NCBI GenBank assembly: GCA_005222965.1
Contig: NJBG01000001.1
Span: forward strand, 499,061-549,532
Direction of reading: 5' to 3'
From: Candidatus Woesearchaeota archaeon B3_Woes
GTDB taxonomy: Archaea > Nanobdellota > Nanobdellia > Woesearchaeales > B3-WOES
Length of the DNA: 50,472 nucleotides
Position 1 is the first letter of the stretch, and each line of letters begins with the position of its first letter. A model generated the notes under the pieces. That model was given only the letters and a program-made list of their open reading frames with translations, ran no database searches and was not told where the DNA came from. Of the stretch, positions 27,269 through 34,754 are shown piece after piece. Made by a program: the position numbers and the translations under genes.

Positions 27269-27296
27269 AGATATTTTACACTATACAAATACTTAA

Positions 27297-27348
27297 ATAC
27301 TAGTATGTTCTCATAAAATTATTATAAACTCCCGAGTGAAAAGAGTTT
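27297..27348 (+). promoter_or_regulatory. Inverted repeats upstream of the TrmB-like regulator
   Basis: The 198-bp gap between acsA and the regulator holds two dyads. ATACTAGTAT at 27297-27306 is a perfect 10-bp palindrome. AAACTC 27326-27331 pairs with GAGTTT 27343-27348 around an 11-nt spacer. ATTATAAA at about 27320-27327 is a possible TATA box between them. Dyads flanking a TATA box are the usual arrangement for TrmB-type autoregulation. A later GGGGTG serves as the ribosome site before the ATG. Operator function is inferred. Confidence 0.4.
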
Positions 27349-27466
27349 GTTGTTATTGTAAAGTAAAATAGAAAAGATTATGTCAAAATAGTAACATTTT
27401 AATAGTAGTTCCTTTTATTTACTAACTAGCAACAAAATTTTTTTTAAATAAAAGGGGTGTAATAAC

Positions 27467-28282
27467 ATGATAGTAAAAGACGATTTTTTAAGTAAGCTAA
27501 GAAGGTATTTTGCACTAAATCTTTATGAGGTTAAAATTTGGACTGCTTTGTTGTCTAGAGGGGTTTCAACAGCAGGAGAACTATCAGATATAGCAAATGT
27601 ACCAAGATCTAGAAGTTATGATGTACTAGAAAGCCTAGAAAAAAAAGGGTTTGTAGTAATGAAAATAGGCAAACCAATAAAATATCTTGCAGTTGCACCT
27701 ACAGAAGTAGTAGAAAGAGTAAAGAAAAATATGAGGTCAGATGCAGACCAGAAAATTAATAAATTAGATAGCCTAAAAAAAGGAGACGTTCTCAAAGAAT
27801 TATCTACCCTCCATACACAAGGCGTAGAATTAATTGAACCAGGAGATCTTGGAGGAAGTTTGCGCGGTAGACATAACCTATATAATCATTTAGAACTAAC
27901 CATGAAAAACGCCAAAGAATCTGTTGTACTACAAACAACAACACAAGGCCTAATAAGAAAAGTTGATGGTCTAAAACCAGTATTTGAAAAACTAAAAAAA
28001 CGTGGCGTCAATATAAGAGTAGCAGCACCTTTAACCAAAGAAACAAAAGCAGCTGTGAAAGAACTAAACGGTCTTGCAGAAGTAAGACACACAACAGAAA
28101 GAGGAAGATTTTGTATTGTGGATGCTAATGAACTTGTATTTATGTTATTAGATGATGATAAAGTTCATCCAACATATGATACAGGAATATGGGTAAACAC
28201 CCCTTTCTTTGCTTCAACAATGAATAGCATGTTTAATCAAACCTGGAAATCAATGAAACCAGCCGAAGCAGCTTTAAAATAA
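27467..28282 (+). CDS. TrmB-family transcriptional regulator
   Basis: Residues 10-90 form the TrmB winged helix (LNLYEVKIWTALLSRGVSTAGELSDIANVPRSRSYDVLESLEKKGFV). The C-terminal part (about 135-260) is the phospholipase-D-like or sensor domain (LTMKNAKESVVLQTT, LKKRGVNIRVAAPLTKE, ERGRFCIVDANELVFMLLDD). TrmB proteins sense sugars or other metabolites and control nearby transport or metabolic genes. The effector cannot be told. It follows acsA and has a long upstream region with dyads, so control of acsA/hppA or of itself is plausible. A Shine-Dalgarno-like GGGGTG precedes the ATG by 8 bases. Confidence 0.85.
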   Translation: MIVKDDFLSKLRRYFALNLYEVKIWTALLSRGVSTAGELSDIANVPRSRSYDVLESLEKKGFVVMKIGKPIKYLAVAPTEVVERVKKNMRSDADQKINKLDSLKKGDVLKELSTLHTQGVELIEPGDLGGSLRGRHNLYNHLELTMKNAKESVVLQTTTQGLIRKVDGLKPVFEKLKKRGVNIRVAAPLTKETKAAVKELNGLAEVRHTTERGRFCIVDANELVFMLLDDDKVHPTYDTGIWVNTPFFASTMNSMFNQTWKSMKPAEAALK

Positions 28283-28388
28283 TTTTCTTTTTTATTCACT
28301 TTATTTTAGTTTTTAGTTGAAAAACTCTAAATTTGCCTTTTTTCAAATTAAAAAAATTTATATAAACACTTAGTTTCCCTTTTAAAAT

Positions 28389-29915
28389 ATGGACCTAAAT
28401 AAGACAATAAACAACTTACATCGCTTAGAAAGAGCAGTACTGCCTGTTTTAACTAAATATAAAGATATAAAGGGCATAGAACAAGCCACAGGCCTAAAAG
28501 AGGTAGAAATAGTTCGTGCTTTACAATGGCTTCAAAATAAAGATATTGTTAGCTTAAAAGAAGAATTAAGAGAGGTTATTGAGCTGGATAAAAACGGCCA
28601 AAAATACATAAAAGAAGAATTACCAGAAAAAAAATTACTAAAAGCCCTTAAAAAAGGTCCAATGACAATGGATCAAATAAAGGAAAAAGCAGGTCTAACA
28701 AAAGAAGAACAAAACATCGCATTAGGAATTCTAAGGAAAAAAGCAGCTGTTTTTATAACAAAAGAAGGTAAAAATATTATTCTTAAGATAATGGAACAAG
28801 GTAAAAAATTAGTTGAAAAAGGATTAACAGAAGAAAATTTTCTTAAAAAAGAATTTCCAATTTATGTAGATGAGTTATCTCAACAAGAGAAATTTGCTTT
28901 TGATGAACTCAAAAAAAGAAAAAACATACTCAAAACAAATATAGAGAAAACAAAGAGAGCAGAATTAACAGAATTAGGAAAAGAAATATCAGAAAGCGAT
29001 ATAGAAATATCAGATACTTTTGACAGATTAACACCAGAAATGCTAAAAAACGGGTCATGGAGACAAAAAAAATTCAGAGGTTATGATATAAAAATAAATG
29101 TCCCCAAAATACACGCAGCAAAAAAACAACCATATAGAAGGTTTTTAGATGAATTAAGAAACAAATTCTTGGCATTGGGTTTTGAAGAAATGTTTGGCCC
29201 TCTTGTTGAGACAGACTTTTGGGATATGGATGCCTTGTTCATGCCACAATTCCATTCAGCAAGAGATATTCATTCTGCCTTTTACATAAAAGAACCAAGA
29301 TACGGAAAACTAGACGAAAAACTAGTCAAAAAAGTAAAACAAGCCCATGAAAATGGATTCAACACAACATCAAAAGGATGGAACTATAAATTTGATGAAA
29401 AACAAAGCCACAAATTATTATTAAGAACCCAAACAACAGCCTGTTCTGCAAGAAAAATAGCTTCTAAAGACCTAAAAATTCCTGGAAAATACTTTGCAAT
29501 TGGAAGGTGTTTTAGACCAGATGTCATTGACGCAACACACTCAGCGGATTTTAATCAAGTGGAAGGAATAGTAATCGAGGAAAACCTTAACTTTAGACAT
29601 CTTAAAGGATTATTAAAAATGTTTGCAGAAGAATTTTGCAATACAAATCAAATAAAAATTGTTCCTGCATATTTTCCTTTTACAGAACCATCTGCAGAAC
29701 TATTTGCAAAACATCCACAGATGGGCTGGATAGAATTAGGGGGTGCAGGAATACTTAGACCAGAAGTCGTCAAACCTCTATTAGGAAAAGAAATGCCGGT
29801 TTTGGCGTGGGGAATAGGTATAGATAGAATTGCAATGTTTAATCTAGAAATAAATGATATAAGAAAATTATTTGCTCATGATTTAAATTTTTTAAGAAAC
29901 CAAAAGGTAATATAA
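28389..29915 (+). CDS. pheS: Phenylalanyl-tRNA synthetase alpha subunit
   Basis: This is the catalytic alpha chain of the archaeal alpha2-beta2 enzyme. The N-terminal third holds winged-helix DNA/tRNA-binding-type units (about 10-180). The class II catalytic core then has motif 1 (PYRRFLDELRNKFLALGFEEM), motif 2 (FAIGRCFRPDVIDATHSADFNQVEG) and motif 3 (VLAWGIGIDRIAMF), plus AYFPFTEPSAE for the amino acid pocket. 508 residues. TTTATATA at 28357-28364 predicts a leaderless mRNA. A small ORF separates it from pheT. Confidence 0.96.
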   Translation: MDLNKTINNLHRLERAVLPVLTKYKDIKGIEQATGLKEVEIVRALQWLQNKDIVSLKEELREVIELDKNGQKYIKEELPEKKLLKALKKGPMTMDQIKEKAGLTKEEQNIALGILRKKAAVFITKEGKNIILKIMEQGKKLVEKGLTEENFLKKEFPIYVDELSQQEKFAFDELKKRKNILKTNIEKTKRAELTELGKEISESDIEISDTFDRLTPEMLKNGSWRQKKFRGYDIKINVPKIHAAKKQPYRRFLDELRNKFLALGFEEMFGPLVETDFWDMDALFMPQFHSARDIHSAFYIKEPRYGKLDEKLVKKVKQAHENGFNTTSKGWNYKFDEKQSHKLLLRTQTTACSARKIASKDLKIPGKYFAIGRCFRPDVIDATHSADFNQVEGIVIEENLNFRHLKGLLKMFAEEFCNTNQIKIVPAYFPFTEPSAELFAKHPQMGWIELGGAGILRPEVVKPLLGKEMPVLAWGIGIDRIAMFNLEINDIRKLFAHDLNFLRNQKVI

Positions 29916-29916
29916 A

Positions 29917-30168
29917 ATGAATTTAATAGAAATTAATAGGGAAGAAATAGTCAAAAGAGTTAGAGAATTGGCCGATGCAAAGAAAAAATGGCACTTTCAT
30001 TTTTTAACACCAAATTGTATATTTAACAATAAAGAAAAATTTGCATTAATATTAGAAGATGAAGAAAAAAAAGAGTCGTATGTTTGTTATTTTAACGAAC
30101 AACCTGAAGAATTGAAGATATTTGAAAATTTACTATATAAAAGACCAGAGGATTTTGATTCATATTAA
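29917..30168 (+). CDS. Small hypothetical protein between pheS and pheT
   Basis: This 83-residue protein starts one base after the pheS stop, with AAAGGT as ribosome site inside the end of pheS, and ends one base before the pheT ATG. The sequence is acidic with one possible helix (EIVKRVRELADAKKK), a histidine-aromatic patch (KWHFHFLTPNC) and two beta strands (KFALILEDEE, ESYVCYFNEQ). No family is recognised. Its tight position within the synthetase operon suggests that it is translated with both subunits. A role in the enzyme is guesswork. Confidence 0.65.
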   Translation: MNLIEINREEIVKRVRELADAKKKWHFHFLTPNCIFNNKEKFALILEDEEKKESYVCYFNEQPEELKIFENLLYKRPEDFDSY

Positions 30169-30169
30169 A

Positions 30170-31822
30170 ATGCCAACAATAAATTTTAGTCTAAAGGATT
30201 TGCAAAAACTAATAGGAAAAAAGATTACATTAGATGAATTACAAGACCTATTATCCTACGCTAAAGCAGAACTTGAAGATTACGACAAATCAACAGATGA
30301 AGCAACAGCAGATTTTGGAGATACAAATCTCCCTTATTTATGGTCAACCGAAGGAATTGCAAGATTAATAAAAGGGATTTTAGGCAAGGAAAAAGGAATA
30401 CCAAAACTAACCCTCAATAAATCCCCCAATCATACAATAATTGTTGAAAACTCTGTAACTAAAATAAGACCATATATTGCTACTTTTGTTGCAAAAGGAT
30501 GTAAGGTTGATGATTATCTTATAAAACAAATAATTCAATTACAGGAAAAATTATGTGAAACTTATGGCAGAAAAAGAAAAAAGATAGCTATAGGTGTTTT
30601 CAATTATTCAAAAATAAAATTCCCACTACACTACAAAGCAGTTCAACCAAACAAAATAAAATTTATTCCTTTAGGATATAAAAAAGAGATGGATTTGAAC
30701 GAAATATTAGAAGAACACCCGAAAGGCCAGGAATATTCATGGATATTAGAAGGGTTTGAGAGATATCCAATATTAATAGACGACGAAAACAAAGTTTTAA
30801 GTTTTCCACCAATAATCAATTCAAACGAAACAGGCAAAATAGAAGAAAAAGATTCTGATTTGTTTTTTGATATTACTGGAACAGACCTGGAATCTGTTTT
30901 AGTAGTATGCAATATATTTGCACAAGCAATGCATGACAGAGGATTCAAAATTTTCTCAGTAGATACAAAATATCCGAACAAAAAAATTACAACACCTTTT
31001 ATGTTTAACGATTCTATTAAATTAAAGATAGAGACAGCAAAAGAAGTCCTTGGCTTGGATTTAAAAGAAGCAGAAATTAAAACATTATTAGAAAAACAAA
31101 GATATGATTATAAGGCAGGAAAAGTTCTAATACCCAGTTATAGAAAGGATATTTTACATATAAGGGACGTTATAGAGGATATAGGTATTGCTTATGGATA
31201 TAATAAAATAGAAGAATTGCCTTTAACAAGTTACACCCCTGGATCAACCAGCCAGCATATTACCTTTTTAGATAAAATAAGAGAAATGATAGTTGGATTA
31301 GGATTCCAAGAAGTAATGAGCCAAATATTATCTAACAAAAATTTATTATATAACAAAATGGAAATAGAGGATTTTGGAACAGTTGAATTACAAAATCCAA
31401 CTTCTGAAAATTATTCTGTTCTACGTACATGGATTGTACCAATCTTAATGGAATTTCTATCTAAAAATAAACATGTAGAATATCCTCAGAATATATTCGA
31501 ACAAGGCACTGTTACAATAAAAAAAGAAGGAAAAATAATAGATTATGAAAGAATAGCTGCTCTTTCTATATCCGAAAAAGCAGATTATACAAAAATTAAA
31601 CAAACATTAGATTGTTTAATGAGGATGTTGGATATAGAATATAAAATAGAAGAAACAAAACATGATAGTTTTATAGAAGGAAGGGTTGGTAGGATAATTG
31701 TTAATGATAAAAAAGTTGGTTATATTGGAGAAATAAACCCAAAAGTAATTTATAATTTTAATCTAGAAATGCCTGTTATAGGTTTTGAAATAAATATTTC
31801 TGAATTATTTTCAACTCTATAA
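30170..31822 (+). CDS. pheT: Phenylalanyl-tRNA synthetase beta subunit
   Basis: This is the beta chain of archaeal/eukaryotic type, with no EMAP-like N-terminal domain. I chose the ATG at 30170 (MPTINFSLKDLQKLIG), one base after the preceding stop; an earlier in-frame ATG lies inside the small ORF. Residues about 80-260 form the B3/B4 editing domain, followed by the B5 domain (ILGLDLKEAEIKTLLEKQRYDYKAGKVLIPSYRKDILHIRDVIEDIGIAYGYNKI-type pattern). The degenerate class II fold comes last (FQEVMSQILSN, EYPQNIFEQGTV). 550 residues, normal for archaea. Confidence 0.95.
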   Translation: MPTINFSLKDLQKLIGKKITLDELQDLLSYAKAELEDYDKSTDEATADFGDTNLPYLWSTEGIARLIKGILGKEKGIPKLTLNKSPNHTIIVENSVTKIRPYIATFVAKGCKVDDYLIKQIIQLQEKLCETYGRKRKKIAIGVFNYSKIKFPLHYKAVQPNKIKFIPLGYKKEMDLNEILEEHPKGQEYSWILEGFERYPILIDDENKVLSFPPIINSNETGKIEEKDSDLFFDITGTDLESVLVVCNIFAQAMHDRGFKIFSVDTKYPNKKITTPFMFNDSIKLKIETAKEVLGLDLKEAEIKTLLEKQRYDYKAGKVLIPSYRKDILHIRDVIEDIGIAYGYNKIEELPLTSYTPGSTSQHITFLDKIREMIVGLGFQEVMSQILSNKNLLYNKMEIEDFGTVELQNPTSENYSVLRTWIVPILMEFLSKNKHVEYPQNIFEQGTVTIKKEGKIIDYERIAALSISEKADYTKIKQTLDCLMRMLDIEYKIEETKHDSFIEGRVGRIIVNDKKVGYIGEINPKVIYNFNLEMPVIGFEINISELFSTL

Positions 31823-31828
31823 ATTAAG

Positions 31829-32191
31829 TTATTTTTTCTGCTTCTTTTCTTTTACTTCCTTTTTAGGTTTAACTTCTTTTTTCTCAGCAGCAGGTTTTTC
31901 TTTCTCTCTCCTAACTTTTCTTGGCTTATCTGCTTTCTCTTTACTTTTCTTCTTTTTCTCTTTTACTTCAATTCCTTCTGCTTTTAAGGCCTTAACAACT
32001 TCTTCATGGCTGGCCTTTTTAGGAAGTTTAATAACTTTATCTAATGGCTCAATATGAAGAATATTACACTTCCTTCTTCTAACTTGTCCATCAATTAAGA
32101 TATGACCTTTCTCAAGAATTTCAACAATAACTCCTTTTAAACCAGCATCTCTTCCAGCCAATTTCACAATCAATCTTCCAACTTCAATCAT
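31829..32191 (-). CDS. rpl14e: Ribosomal protein eL14
   Basis: The first 80 residues match archaeal eL14 (MIEVGRLIVKLAGRDAGLKGVIVEILE, VRRRKCNILHIEPLDKVI). The last 40 are almost only Lys, Glu, Pro and Ala, an added tail absent from most archaeal eL14. Tails of similar composition are on eL32 and uS5 of this organism. A TATA-like box at about 32215-32222 sits 27 nt before the ATG, although GGAGAG is also present. The cmk gene often found between eL34 and eL14 is absent. Confidence 0.93.
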   Translation of the reverse strand: MIEVGRLIVKLAGRDAGLKGVIVEILEKGHILIDGQVRRRKCNILHIEPLDKVIKLPKKASHEEVVKALKAEGIEVKEKKKKSKEKADKPRKVRREKEKPAAEKKEVKPKKEVKEKKQKK

Positions 32192-32202
32192 TTTATCTCT
32201 CC

Positions 32203-32248
32203 AATCTCATTTTTTTATAAATGATGTTACCAACCATTTTATGAGATT
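32203..32248 (-). repeat. Inverted repeat between eL34 and eL14
   Basis: AATCTCAT at 32203-32210 and ATGAGATT at 32241-32248 are a perfect 8-bp inverted repeat around 30 nt. It covers the eL34 stop codon and the TATA-like box of eL14. It may limit read-through or expose the second promoter; only the pairing is seen. Confidence 0.4.
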
Positions 32249-32513
32249 ATTCTTTTATTTTCGCTTTAATAGTTTCCCTCATACATCTGCTGCAAAGATT
32301 CCCACCATAGGGTCTTGAAACAGTTTTTTGACTTTTAGGAATATTTTGCATTTTTTTAGGACGTTCCCTGCTTATACCTTTAAGAACATCACCACACTTA
32401 GCACATTTAGCCTTTTTTGGTTTTCTAGTTAAATAATGTAATTTTGTTTTTCCACCAGGAGTTTTCTTAAATATTCTCCTAAATGTTCGTGATTTTAACC
32501 TTCCTGATACCAT
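32247..32513 (-). CDS. rpl34e: Ribosomal protein eL34
   Basis: This is an 88-residue zinc-binding large-subunit protein. It has the family start MVSGRLKSRTFRRIFKKTPGGKTKLHY and two cysteine pairs, CAKCG (about 37-40) and CSRCM (about 75-78), plus KTVSRPYGGNLC. Its ATG is 26 nt from a TTTTAAAG box read on the minus strand (about 32536-32543), so it is predicted leaderless. It is divergent from the ZIP transporter gene. Confidence 0.95.
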   Translation of the reverse strand: MVSGRLKSRTFRRIFKKTPGGKTKLHYLTRKPKKAKCAKCGDVLKGISRERPKKMQNIPKSQKTVSRPYGGNLCSRCMRETIKAKIKE

Positions 32514-32568
32514 AATTAATGTGATTTTGGGGGGCTTTAAAAATCTTTCTTTTTACATCTTTCAGAAA

Positions 32569-32576
32569 TTTTATAA
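32569..32576 (+). promoter_or_regulatory. TATA-like box of the ZIP transporter gene
   Basis: TTTATAAA is centred 26.5 nt before the ATG at 32599. It decides this start over earlier in-frame codons and predicts a leaderless mRNA. Confidence 0.6.
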
Positions 32577-32598
32577 ACTCCAAAATTTGACAAATAAC

Positions 32599-33336
32599 AT
32601 GGAACACATATATTTAATCCTCATTATTAGTGTAATTGGACCAGTTTTAGGATCTTTTATAGGGGTTATTAGAAAACCTTCTAAACTTTTTATGTATAAC
32701 ATGCTTGCTTTTGCAGCAGGAGTAATGATTACAATATCCATCATAGAATTAATACCCAAAAGCATAGAGTTCTCTTCAGTATGGTTGGCTTGTTTAGGTA
32801 TTATCATAGGAACAGCATCCATGTACCTCCTTGATAAATTAATACCACACATACATCCTGAGTTATGCGAACCAGAACAAGGCCGTAAACTAAAAAGAAC
32901 ATCAGTATACCTTCTTATAGGCATATTCATGCACAATTTTCCAGAAGGAATAGCAATCGCTTCAGGAATTGTAACTAATTTTAAAACAGCTCTAACAATA
33001 TCATTAGCAATTGCAATACAAAATATCCCAGAAGGAATTTGTACAAGCGCCCCATACTATTATTGCACAAAGAAAAAACTCAAATCATTTTTATTATCAT
33101 CTTCGACAGCAATACCCATCCTCTTGGGGTTTTATCTAGGGTACCTTGTTTTCCCAAATATACCCCTATATATTGTGGGAATAATTATTGCTGCAACCGC
33201 AGGAATAATGATATACATTTCTGCTGATGAATTAATTCCAACTTCTTGCAACAAATGCAATAACTCCTGGAACCATAGCGTTATCTTCTCATTAATAATT
33301 GGCGTTTTATTTGTTATAATTCTTACTTCAATCTGA
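32599..33336 (+). CDS. ZIP-family divalent metal transporter (GufA-like)
   Basis: ZIP proteins import Zn2+, Fe2+ or related ions. The 245-residue protein has eight membrane helices. The binuclear metal-site motifs are HNFPEG (112-117) in helix 4 and QNIPEG (141-146) in helix 5, the pattern of the GufA/ZupT group. A His-containing loop (PHIHPELCEPEQ) follows helix 3, and Cys residues (SCNKCNNSW) lie before the last helix. The start at 32599 is set by the promoter spacing and by a normal first helix. The gene overlaps the convergent small ORF by 9 bp. Confidence 0.9.
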   Translation: MEHIYLILIISVIGPVLGSFIGVIRKPSKLFMYNMLAFAAGVMITISIIELIPKSIEFSSVWLACLGIIIGTASMYLLDKLIPHIHPELCEPEQGRKLKRTSVYLLIGIFMHNFPEGIAIASGIVTNFKTALTISLAIAIQNIPEGICTSAPYYYCTKKKLKSFLLSSSTAIPILLGFYLGYLVFPNIPLYIVGIIIAATAGIMIYISADELIPTSCNKCNNSWNHSVIFSLIIGVLFVIILTSI

Positions 33337-33591
33337 ACCAGAAACAGCAGCATAATCAGAATTGAGTTTTAAATCAGGCCTACCAAGCAACCTACGCAAA
33401 TGTTCATCTATTAATGCATCATTATTTGTTGCCCTTCTTTGTTGATCTTGTAAGGTTTTTTCTAACCCTTGGTTAATCAACCTCTCAGATTCCCTTTTAT
33501 TTTCAGGCCTATAATAAGGGGGATGAATTGGGTGATGTTTATAAGGAACCCTGTGATTTCTTTTTATTAGTTCAACCATTTGGATATTCAT
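33328..33591 (-). CDS. Small hydrophilic hypothetical protein
   Basis: An 87-residue protein of no recognised family. Residues 10-30 are rich in His, Pro and Tyr (KHHPIHPPYYRP) and could bind metal. The rest is a charged amphipathic helix pair (RESERLINQGLEKTLQDQQRR, LIDEHLRRLLG). TATATAAA at 33609-33616 supports transcription and a leaderless or nearly leaderless start. Its 3' end overlaps the ZIP gene by 9 bp. The His-rich part beside a metal transporter is suggestive only. Confidence 0.55.
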   Translation of the reverse strand: MNIQMVELIKRNHRVPYKHHPIHPPYYRPENKRESERLINQGLEKTLQDQQRRATNNDALIDEHLRRLLGRPDLKLNSDYAAVSGSD

Positions 33592-33639
33592 CTAAATAAT
33601 TAAAATACTATATAAATTTTTTTAATAATCTTCAAAAAT

Positions 33640-33647
33640 TATTTAAA
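33640..33647 (+). promoter_or_regulatory. TATA-like box of cutA
   Basis: TATTTAAA is centred exactly 26.5 nt before the cutA ATG, the same octamer and distance as for the C/D sRNA and the dihydrouridine synthase gene. Confidence 0.6.
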
Positions 33648-33669
33648 CAAAAGACCGTTTTATATCACT

Positions 33670-33993
33670 ATGGGCTTTATAATAATCTACATAACTCATC
33701 AAAACATCAAAGAAGCAAAAAAAGTAGTTTCTCATCTACTTAAAAAGAAACTTATTACATGCGCTAATTTCTTACCAATTAAAAGCTCTTACTGGTGGAA
33801 AGGGAAGATAAAAAATGATAGTGAAATGGTTACTATAGTTAAAACCAAAAAAGAAAACTGGAAAAAAGTTAAGTCAGAAGTAAAAAAAATACATCCTTAT
33901 GAAATCCCATGTATTATGAAATTTAACGTAGAATCAAATAAAGAATACGAATCCTGGATTAATTCAAAAATAAAATCAATAAACTTTCAATAA
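33670..33993 (+). CDS. cutA: CutA1 divalent-ion tolerance protein
   Basis: CutA1 is a trimeric ferredoxin-like-fold protein linked to copper tolerance; its exact task is debated. The 107 residues contain the family features: IIYITHQNIKEAKKVVSHLLKKKLITCANFLPIKSSYWWKGKI, then EMVTIVKTKKENW and the HPYEIPCI segment, then YESWI near the end. Its end overlaps the convergent insertase gene by 18 bp. The nearby ZIP transporter makes a metal-handling theme likely. Confidence 0.93.
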   Translation: MGFIIIYITHQNIKEAKKVVSHLLKKKLITCANFLPIKSSYWWKGKIKNDSEMVTIVKTKKENWKKVKSEVKKIHPYEIPCIMKFNVESNKEYESWINSKIKSINFQ

Positions 33994-34737
33994 TTTTCTT
34001 ATCAAAATACTAAACATTATTGAAAATAGAATATAAGTTCCTAACCAACCAAAATTATTAATCCAAGGTATTGGGAGGACAGTAAGAGGTTGAACCTTCT
34101 TATTACTAACTGTAATTGATTTAACACCATCTTTCTTAATTTTTGTAACTGGAAGTTTATAATTCTTCTCATCACTAATCAAAACAACATTAGAATAAAT
34201 ATCATCATTAAATTTATAATTAAGCTGATACTCTCCCACTTCGCCTTCCAAAACCCATTTTACTTGACCAGCCTGAATAGTTTGTGTTAACCCATTCATA
34301 ACTTCTAAATCAGGAAGCACTAATTCAACCTCTCCATTAACTCCTTCATTAAAATCCATTGTAACAGAAAATTCTTCTCCAGGCAATAAAGGATAATATC
34401 CAAGATGAGCACTCATCCATCCAAAAAATATGATAATAGGCAAAAAAGTAAACAACATCGGTTTAAAACTATGCATCATATATTTGCTATTTGTCTGCAT
34501 CATCTTTTTCTGAACACCCATGGCCTTTTCTGGTTGATCCTTTAATTCTTTTATCTGTTTTTGAAAAGCCTTTAATTCTGCTTTCAAATCTTTCATCAAA
34601 CTTTGATTAGTTGTGTATTTATAGATAAGAGTAATAATCATTGTAATAACAAAAACTAAAATCATCAATGTCCAGAAATAGCCTAAAAATTCTAATAAGG
34701 GATTTAATACAGGATTCAATAAAGATTCAAAAGCCAT
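33976..34737 (-). CDS. DUF106/EMC3-like membrane insertase (Oxa1 superfamily)
   Basis: Archaeal DUF106 proteins are Oxa1/YidC/EMC3 relatives that insert membrane proteins. Helix 1 is at about 20-40 (FWTLMILVFVITMIITLIY). A cytosolic coiled coil (45-90, LMKDLKAELKAFQKQIKELKDQPEKAMGVQKKMMQTNSKYM) follows, then helix 2 (FTFLPIIIFFGWMSAHLG) and a final helix (WLGTYILFSIMFSILIRK). Between helices 2 and 3 is an outer beta-rich domain of about 100 residues, larger than I expect for the family. It lies 17 bp after secY, the usual archaeal order except that adk is missing between them. Confidence 0.85.
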   Translation of the reverse strand: MAFESLLNPVLNPLLEFLGYFWTLMILVFVITMIITLIYKYTTNQSLMKDLKAELKAFQKQIKELKDQPEKAMGVQKKMMQTNSKYMMHSFKPMLFTFLPIIIFFGWMSAHLGYYPLLPGEEFSVTMDFNEGVNGEVELVLPDLEVMNGLTQTIQAGQVKWVLEGEVGEYQLNYKFNDDIYSNVVLISDEKNYKLPVTKIKKDGVKSITVSNKKVQPLTVLPIPWINNFGWLGTYILFSIMFSILIRKLLKVY

Positions 34738-34754
34738 TTATACACCTCTTAAAT

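Noticed and set aside
27269-27466. Small gene or ncRNA in the 198-bp gap before the TrmB-like regulator
   Set aside because: No open frame with ribosome site and no C/D or tRNA-like signature; only dyads and TATA-like boxes are visible.
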